A stretch of 64,000 nt of DNA, taken from Isoperla grammatica (taxonomy: Eukaryota > Arthropoda > Insecta > Plecoptera > Perlodidae). The number at the start of each line of letters is the position of its first letter. Position 1 is the first letter of the stretch. The DNA is taken from contig OX246747.1 in NCBI GenBank assembly GCA_945910005.1, forward strand, positions 36,547,250 to 36,611,249, written 5' to 3'. The position numbers and the translations under genes were made by a program. The notes under the pieces were generated by a model that had not been told where the DNA came from, ran no database searches, and was given only the letters and a program-made list of their open reading frames with translations. Of the stretch, positions 55,701 through 64,000 are shown one piece after another.

Positions 55701-58413
55701 TATAACAGAGAAGATTTATACATTATATCAAGCTAACACGCAGTGATCACGCCAGCAATCTATAACTGAGAAGTTTTATACATCATATCATACTAACACG
55801 CAGTGATCACGCCAGCAATCTATAATTGAGAAGTTTTATACATCATATCATACTAACACGCAGTGATCACGCCAGCAATCTATAATTGAGAAGTTTTATA
55901 CATTATATCAAGCTAACACGCAGTGATCACGCCAGCAATCTATAAGAGAGAAGATTTATACATTATATCAAGCTAAATCGCAGTGATCACGCCAGTAATC
56001 TATAACTGAGAAGTTGTATACATTATATCAAGCTAACACGCAGTGATCACGCCAGCAATCTATAACTGAGAAGATTTATACATTTTATCAAGCTAACACG
56101 CAGTGATCACGCCAGCAATCTATAACTGAGAAGTTTTATACATTATATCAAGCTAACATGCAGTGATCACGCCAGCAATCTATAACTGAGAAGTTTTATA
56201 CATTATATCAAGCTAACACGCAGTGATCACGCCAGCAATCTATAACTGAGAAGTTTTATACATTATATCAAGCTTACACGCAGTGATCACGCCAGCAATC
56301 TATAACTGAGAAGTTTTATACATTATATCAAGCTTACACGCAGTGATCACGCCAGCAATCTATAACTGAGAAGTTTTATACATTATATCAAGCTAACACG
56401 CAGTGATCACGCCAGCAATCTATAACTGAGAAGTGTTATACATTATATCAAGCTAACACGCAGTGATCACGCCAGCAATCTATAACTGAGAAGTTTTATA
56501 CATTATATCAAGCTAACACGCAGTGATCACGCCAGCAATCTATAACTGAGAAGTTTTATACATTATATCAAGCTTACACGCAGTGATCACGCCAGCAATC
56601 TATAACAGAGAAGATTTATACATTATATCAAGCTTACACGCAGTGATCACGCCAGCAATCTATAACTGAGAAGTTGTATACATTATATCAAGCTAACACG
56701 CAGTGATCACGCCAGCAATCTATAACAGAGAAGATTTATACATTATATCAAGCTAACACGCAGTGATCACGCCAGCAATCTATAACTGAGAAGTTTTATA
56801 CATCATATCATACTAACACGCAGTGATCACGCCAGCAATCTATAACTGAGAAGTTTTATACATTATATCAAGCTAACACGCAGTGATTACGCCAGCAATC
56901 TATAACTGAGAAGTTTTATACATCATATCATACTTACACGCAGTGATCACGCCAGCAATCTATAACTGAGAAGTTTTATACATTATATCAAGCTAACACG
57001 CAGTGATCACGCCAGCAATCTATAACTGAGAAGTTTTATACATTATATCAAGCTAACACGCAGTGATCACGCCAGCAATCTATAACTGAGAAGTTTTATA
57101 CATCATATCATACTTACACGCAGTGATCACGCCAGCAATCTATAACAGAGAAGTTTTATACATTATTTCAAACAAACACGCAGTGATCACGCCAGCAATC
57201 TATAACAGAGAAGTTTTATACATTATTTCAAACAAACACGCAGTGATCACGCCAGCAATCTATAACAGAGAAGTTTTATACATTATATCATACTAACACG
57301 CAGTGATCACGCCAGCAATCTACAACAGAGAAGTTTTATACATTATTTCAAACAAACACGCAGTGATCACGCCAGCAATCTATAACAGAGAAGTTTTATA
57401 CATTATATCATACTAACACGCAGTGATCACGCCAGCAATCTATAACTGAGAAGTTTTATACATTATATCATACTAACACGCAGTGATCACGCCAGCAATC
57501 TATAACAGAGAAGTTTTATACATCATATCATACTTACACGCAGTGATCACGCCAGCAATCTATAACAGAGAAGTTTTATACATTATTTCAAACAAACACG
57601 CAGTGATCACGCCAGCAATCTATAACAGAGAAGTTTTATACATTATTTCAAACAAACACGCAGTGATCACGCCAGCAATCTATAACAGAGAAGTTTTATA
57701 CATTATATCATACTAACACGCAGTGATCACTCCAGCAATCTATAACAGAGAAGTTTTATACATTATTTCAAACAAACACGCAGTGATCACGCCAGCAATC
57801 TATAACAGAGAAGTTTTATACATTATATCATACTAACACGCAGTGATCACGCCAGCAATCTATAACTGAGAAGTTTTATACATTATATCATACTAACACG
57901 CAGTGATCACGCCAGCAATCTATAACAGAGAAGTTTTATACATTATATCATACTAACACGCAGTGATCACGCCAGCAATCTATAACAGAGAAGTTTTATA
58001 CATTATATCATACTAACACGCAGTGATCACGCCAGCAATCTATAACAGAGAAGTTTTATACATAATATCATACTAACACGCAGTGATCACGCCAGCAATC
58101 TATAACTGAGAAGTTTTATACATTATATCATACTAACACGCAGTGATCACGCCAGCAATCTATAACAGAGAAGTTGTATACATTATATCATACTAACACG
58201 CAGTGATCACGCCAGCAATCTATAACAGAGAAGTTTTATACATTATATCATACTAACACGCAGTGATCACTCCAGCAATCTATAACAGAGAAGTTTTATA
58301 CATTATATCATACTAACACGCAGTGATCACGCCAGCAATCTATAACAGAGAAGTTTTATACATTATATCATACTAACACGCAGTGATCACGCCAGCAATC
58401 TATAACAGAGAAG
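52787..58413. repeat. 60-bp satellite array, first block (~94 copies)
   Basis: Consensus in order: aacacgcagtgatcacgcca, gcaatctataactgagaagt, tttatacattatatcaagct. Variants include catcatatcatacta and cattatttcaaacaa ends, and cagag or ttgag centres. One copy near 55355 lacks 6 bp. The 8-bp palindrome GTGATCAC is present in nearly every unit. The array abuts the CAGA composite array directly. Confidence 0.97.
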
Positions 58414-59197
58414 CAGTGGCGTGCCGTGGTTATGGAACTTGGGGAAGCAATGGTTTTGCCCAAACAAGGACGGGGTCTGGGGAAAAGCCCCAGCCGCCGG
58501 AGGAACTTTTTTGCAGTTTTTTTTTTTTTTTTTTGCCTTGAAAGTTCCGTGTACAAAACTGACGATTAAGAAGCTCCTCCAAAATGCAACCACAGTTGCG
58601 TGTTACTGCACTTACTGTTCCCGCCACTGCAGGCTGCAACACGTGCTCACTCCCGTCTGCATCTGGCCATGCGTTCTGAACGCAGCTCGCAAACGAGCGT
58701 CCACACCGAGGTAAAACTCGCACCTCACCCACACGATCACACTTAGTTTTCTTGAAAAACTACATTTAGCTTAAATTCAGTGCTTTCAAGTTCACTAGTG
58801 TCCCTGTGGGTACTTTGGAAGACGCACAGTAAACCCTCACACCAATGTCACTGACACTTACCGCGATTTAAGGTCGAAACATATATTTTTACACCGTTTT
58901 TTTGTAATCGTGCGAAATGCCAAAGACGCATGATTCATTTCAGCGTTCCGGAGCCTCGGTCAGTGTCGGAGATACTCGGCCGCGGTCGGGACTGAAGGGG
59001 TGCTGGCTTGTCGCCTGTCAGAGCTGGACGCGCGTAAATTTAAACTGAACTGCCGCAAAGATGGCTAAATGGAAAATTAATTTTGAGAATACAAAGACTT
59101 CAAGAGATGGCGAATCGTATACGGGTGTTCTTTTATACATAGCACTCTGTAGCATTTTAGTAAGGGAAGAAGTGCTTCCCTTGCGTCTATAGAGTGC
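58414..59197. mobile_element. Insertion in the satellite (hAT-like left end)
   Basis: The left end cagtggcgtgccgtgg matches the CAGTGGCGT termini at 37543 and 507. The satellite word gagaag occurs on both sides (58408-58413 and just after 59199), a target duplication of at least 6 bp. Near-terminal ggggaagca faces tgcttcccttg. The extreme right end is degraded. There is a T18 tract near 58517 and no transposase. Confidence 0.7.
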
Positions 59198-60119
59198 ACG
59201 AGAAGTTTTATACATTATTTCAAACAAACACGCAGTGATCACGCCAGCAATCTATAACAGAGAAGTTTTATACATTATTTCAAACAAACACGCAGTGATC
59301 ACGCCAACAATCTATAACAGAGAAGTTGTATACATTATATCAAGCTAACACGCAGTGATCACGCCAGCAATCTATAACTGAGAAGTTTTATACATTATAT
59401 CAAGCTAACACGCAGTGATCACGCCAGCAATCTATAACTGAGAAGTTTTATACATTATATCAAGCTAACACGCAGTGATCACGCCAGCAATCTATAACTG
59501 AGAAGTTTTATACATTATATCATACTAACACGCAGTGATCACGCCAGCAATCTATAACTGAGAAGTTTTATACATTATATCAAGCTAACACGCAGTGATC
59601 ACGCCAGCAATCTATAACTGAGAAGTTTTATACATTATATCAAGCTAACACGCAGTGATAACATCAGCAATCTATAACTGAGAAGTTTTATACATTGTTT
59701 CAAGCTAACACGCAGTGATCACGCCAGCAATCTATAACTGAGAAGTTTTATACATTATATCAAGCTAACACGCAGTGATCACGCCAGCAATCTATAACTG
59801 AGAAGTTGTATACATTATATCAAGCTAACACGCAGTGATCACGCCAGCAATCTATAACTGAGAAGTTGTATACATTATATCAAGCTAACACGCAGTGATC
59901 ACGCCAGCAATCTATAACTGAGAAGTTGTATACATTATATCAAGCTAACACGCAGTGATCACGCCAGCAATCTATAACTGAGAAGGTTTATACATTATAT
60001 CAAGCTAACACGCAGTGATCACGCCAGCAATCTATAACTGAGAAGTTTTATACATTATATCAAGCTAACACGCAGTGATCACGCCAGCAATCTAAAACGG
60101 AGAAGTTGTATACATTATA
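59198..60119. repeat. 60-bp satellite array, second block (~15 copies)
   Basis: The array resumes in the same phase after the insertion, mostly with caagcta ends. The final copy is diverged (ctaaaacgg) and stops at cattata. The sequence after 60120 is unrelated. Confidence 0.96.
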
Positions 60120-63100
60120 CACAAATTGTAGCCACCCTTTTAACGTTAGTTACTTACCAGCTCCCCCCACACACCCCGGCCGAGGTCCGGTGGTGGGGGT
60201 ACCCGAGTCTACTACCCGGGTAAACACTGGGGGTGAATTCCATTCTATAATATGACTATCGTACTAACACTGTGTATAAATCCAAACCCTCAACACTAGA
60301 AATATGTGTGAACGCAATAATGGTCATTATCAAAATGAGCTTACTTTTTTATGGCCCACTCAGAAGTTAACTTAAATAAACTTTCGTGGGTGAAGGGAAA
60401 GGGAGTATTCGTTCTTTTGTGACATAATGAATCCTTGTGTCGGGGACTTTGTCGCCTCGTACGACACGCAGAGCCATCCAAGACCAACCCACAGTCCGGG
60501 GCCAAACGGGATAGGGTGTATGTACAGGTATATTCGTATTGTATTTGTTTTTCCAACTTTAAATCATTCTTTTGACTGGCATAAACGTTTGGCATGTTCT
60601 CCAAACACCAATTGTCGGCATCGTGATCGTAATTCGGATCGGGAAATCGTGAAAGAGTTAAGTTAAACATGGTTGTTACTACTACTAAATCGTAATGTCG
60701 TAATGATTGCAATGGGACAATGTACGATTGCGATCCCGATCCAGATTATCCGATCACGATGCCGATAGTTGTGGTTGGGGCTCTACTGTACAAATAATAA
60801 CATAATTACAAACATAATTGTAGTACTATATTTCCTCTCACACATACACAATACAATAATAAGTACAAGAAACACATAACTACAATAACAAGTATAAGAA
60901 ACGCATAATTAGAATAATAACTTCACCATCAACTACAACGGACATCAGAACCATACAAGTCAAGTATATTTATTATGAACACACAACAAATAGTGTCACA
61001 ATCTACAGTTGCAGGGACAAACACCGGGACACGTTTTACAAAAAACCGGACGAATAGACAAACACAACAATAGCAAAATACTAAAAAACATACATTTCTT
61101 CCAAACTCATCGCTTCCCAAATATACACATTACAATAATACACAACCATTAACTGTAGTAGACACCACAAACCATACAAGTCCCAAATATATATTTATGA
61201 AAACAGAACAAAATAGTGTCAGGTTTACAGTTGTGTAGAGACACCGGGACACTTAAAAAAAAAAACGGGACGAACAGACAAACACAACAATATCAAAAGA
61301 AAAAAAAAAAAAAACGTACATTGTTTTTATTGTATACCCACTCAGTTACGAGCACTGATTTTCAGTTATAATGTGCTTCGTTGCTATAACGGTTTCGAAC
61401 TCACCGTTTACATATACAACAGTATCATGTACATAGATTTAAACCAATTTCAATGGTAAAAAAAAACAAAAAACAAACAAACAAACTCAGATCGACCCGG
61501 GAACCGAACAACCGACCTCCTAAAATTCATGTTAATTTTATCTGTTGTGTGTATGATTACTAGACAGCTATGTCACATGATGTCAGCCAAATCATGGCCG
61601 GGGTCGTCATAGGGGAGTCCAGTTAGGGGATGAGGGGGGTGCGGGCGGGCGTGGGCAATAATGGGTATCCAAGTCGCAAAGCGCGACGCTAAGAATGAAA
61701 AGAGACAGACAAGAAAGTTGAAGAAATGAGCAAGAAAATGTTGAGTAGGGATGATTTAAATGAGTTACCTCTTGGCGGGCACCGGTCACCACGAGGGACC
61801 TGCCTCAATAGGGAGCTTGGAATAACGTCATTTCCGGTATCGCACGGTAGCCATACTGAGGTACTCTGTAAACATTTGTTTACGTTCTTCCGACACTGCA
61901 TTGTTGCAATATTGCAGATGTCCTTTGACTGACACATCAACTGTTTTCAAACAAAGGCTTCGTACATTATGACAGAAAACAAAATAAGAACGCGTAAAGT
62001 CTGTTTGAAGACAATCATTTGCATGTGTTATCATTTTCTTGAACTTTTACATGCACACATCAATCTATACGGCTTGAAACTGTGATTTTTCCTGGATAAC
62101 CTATGTGTCTTCTATTGACAGAACAAATGTATACAAGCAATGTGTACCTCATAATGGCCGCCACGTGACGTCTATTGATAGCTACCTATACTGGAAAGCA
62201 GGAAAATAAACTCAAAAGACAAAACGAACCTACGAATCTTATTCTTTGTTGGAGACAGTGCGCTTTCACTCTTCAAGTGCTTTGGAATAATCCAAGAGGG
62301 TCTTTGTCTTCAAGTATTTGCAAAGCACTTGGACAAAATGATTCTATTTACTTTGTTGATTTTTGTTTCTCCTTAGCAACCGCATAGCAACCATAACACA
62401 AGATGTAGGCATTGTTCTCGTGAAGTTAAATTGTTTAATAAAATAACTTTACATGTTATTAAAAGCAGTTTGCAGTTTTAGTCCAAGAGCCAGCCCCCAC
62501 GTTGAGGAGTAAGACGCGCGTTTTGTTAGTAGAGTAGTTTTTCCGCTCCTATTCCAATAGTCAAAACATATGTACCTTATGAGGGGAGCTTTTATGTTGC
62601 TGGCTCTCCGTCTATTTGTTTTAACAGGATATGGGCCCAGAACGCTTCCACTGCGCTTTGTTGTTAGAATCTCAATCTAACCGTTTCGAAATATAAATTT
62701 TTTATAACTGATTAAGAAAACTTGCACATTTATAATAAAATAGGTGGTTACAGTAAAAGATTTATATATTTTTCAAAATAAATGTATTATGATTTTATTG
62801 AGAACTTTGCGGACACTTTGGAACCAAAATTTGAGACCCAAATAAATTATTCCTGGAAGTGTAAAAATAGATTTTCCCCCTATAGACATAATTTCATATT
62901 TCTGTCTCTCAAAAGTTAGCAAAACTAGATATTAATCAAAATACCGGGACATATCAATTCTCTTGTTTTTAAAGTCGTTCCATTGATCAAACTACCAGTT
63001 TCAAGCAATGATTTTAATATTTGTTTAAAATCACAAATAAATATTTCTTTGACAATTATTATGTTAAATTACTATTAAATGTAAAATATATTTAGTAATC

Positions 63101-64000
63101 AAGTAAGAATACTATTTTAAAATCCAGGATTTACACGAAAATGCAGTTATTTATAATGGCATGATTCTAGACACTAGTTTGACTGCAGAATAGCCAACCC
63201 CTAAAAAAGAAATTAGTTCATCAAAACTCCAAATAGTAGTCAACTTCTTATCTCGCTTTTGGCTTTAATTACACCACAACACATTCACAAATTATAGACT
63301 TTATAGTGGATACAAATCTAAATTGATTTACAAAGCCAAGGAAACAAAAAACTCGTTTTTAATATTCATCGACAAAGTATTGCCAACCTCCAATATACTT
63401 GGCAACGCTGCAAAGACATTGTTATTGTCAGATGGTGAAAATGGCGTCGAAAAAATACGGAATACGAAGCGGAGGACGTTTTATTACGATAAAAGAAAAT
63501 GATAGGATTGTATATTTTGTATCGGATCATGTTGTTTGTGCAATTGTTTACCCGACGAAGTGATCTCAAGTAACTTAAGTCCATCTAGGGCATGTGAAGG
63601 CATGAAATGGATGTAAATTATTTCAAATGCGTGTAGGGGGGCTACATAAATGGTAGGCCTAGGCCTTGCACATGTCAAATGATCACAAAACGTCCTTGAG
63701 TGGCCTTAGGGCTTGGCATATTTTCTTTCATATTATACAGATGCCTCCTGGCATACTATACTTAGCATATCTACATTGGGGAAAATGTTTGCGTTTACGG
63801 TTGTACAATACATGAATTTCATTTCGGATCAGGCAATATAGGCCTAGGCCTAAGTCTAAATAAAGGTGGCCTAGGCTAGGCCTCACGTACCGTATTCAGA
63901 TATATTCCCGTTTCTAACTGTGCCTTCAATTTGAATTGAGTTCATTATTTGTATGACGCAAAATGTTAATTGGAAATAAGCGACAATAAATGTAAATAAG
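60120..64000. other. No gene recognised
   Basis: Single-copy-looking AT-rich DNA. It contains a dispersed repeat at 61325-61412 (pair of 35132-35399). Segments 60840-61075 and 61090-61285 resemble each other (aatacaataata/acaataata, gacaaacacaacaata), probably a diverged duplication. A gaccc-ggaac tRNA-like word lies at 61496. TAGGCCTA words cluster at 63835-63885. A 43-codon ORF at 63433 is noted in the findings only. Confidence 0.45.

Noticed and set aside
52787..60119. CRISPR-like array
   Set aside because: Units are contiguous 60-bp repeats with no unique spacers, in an animal genome. It is satellite DNA.
61607..61940. Small ORFs on both strands near 61700
   Set aside because: Under 90 codons, overlapping, with no recognised similarity or splice support.

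Overview
This window is nuclear DNA from a multicellular animal. The genes carry many small exons with canonical GT/AG junctions. GC-rich exons sit in AT-rich introns, and the noncoding DNA is full of non-autonomous DNA transposons, tandem arrays and words such as TAGGCCTA. The gene content (an RFX1/2/3-type factor, BBIP1, LIPT2, LMBRD2) is generic for animals. The repeat landscape suggests a marine invertebrate, but I cannot name the phylum from sequence alone.

Layout: (1) 1-7828, the 3' half of a plus-strand RFX1/2/3 gene: seven coding exons (390 codons including the stop) covering the extended dimerisation region. The DNA-binding domain lies upstream of the window. (2) 7829-14964, probable RFX 3'UTR and intergenic DNA with one clean hAT-type element. 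(3) 14965-15675, minus strand, intact single-exon LIPT2 (octanoyltransferase). (4) 16528-16737, plus strand, tiny BBIP1 (BBSome subunit), sharing a ~0.85 kb divergent upstream region with LIPT2. (5) 16821-39508, plus strand, a complete LMBRD2 gene of 12 coding exons (725 aa), starting only 83 bp after the BBIP1 stop. Its introns hold a 5'-truncated LINE with an open reading frame, several MITEs, nested hAT elements and fold-back repeats. (6) 41016-52180, no confident gene: one speculative small membrane-protein ORF, a 5S-rRNA-like relic, tRNA-like relics, minisatellites and MITEs. (7) 52190-60119, a CAGA composite array followed by about 109 copies of a 60-bp satellite, broken by one transposon. 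(8) 60120-64000, no recognisable gene.

The most striking feature is that tandem arrays in this window are built from edges of exons. About 49 copies of the start of LMBRD2 exon 6, each with its own 3' splice site, precede the one copy that has a 5' splice site. Eighteen copies of the LMBRD2 C-terminal coding end, each with its stop codon, fill the start of the 3'UTR. Four or five copies of the end of an RFX exon with its 5' splice site lie in the following intron. In every case one copy still gives an intact protein, so the extra copies are decoy splice sites or UTR sequence. A possible fourth example follows the speculative ORF at 47204.

Functionally, RFX1/2/3 factors drive ciliary genes and BBIP1 is a ciliary-trafficking subunit, but their proximity here may be chance. 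The tight BBIP1-LMBRD2 spacing suggests a dicistronic or operon-like transcript.
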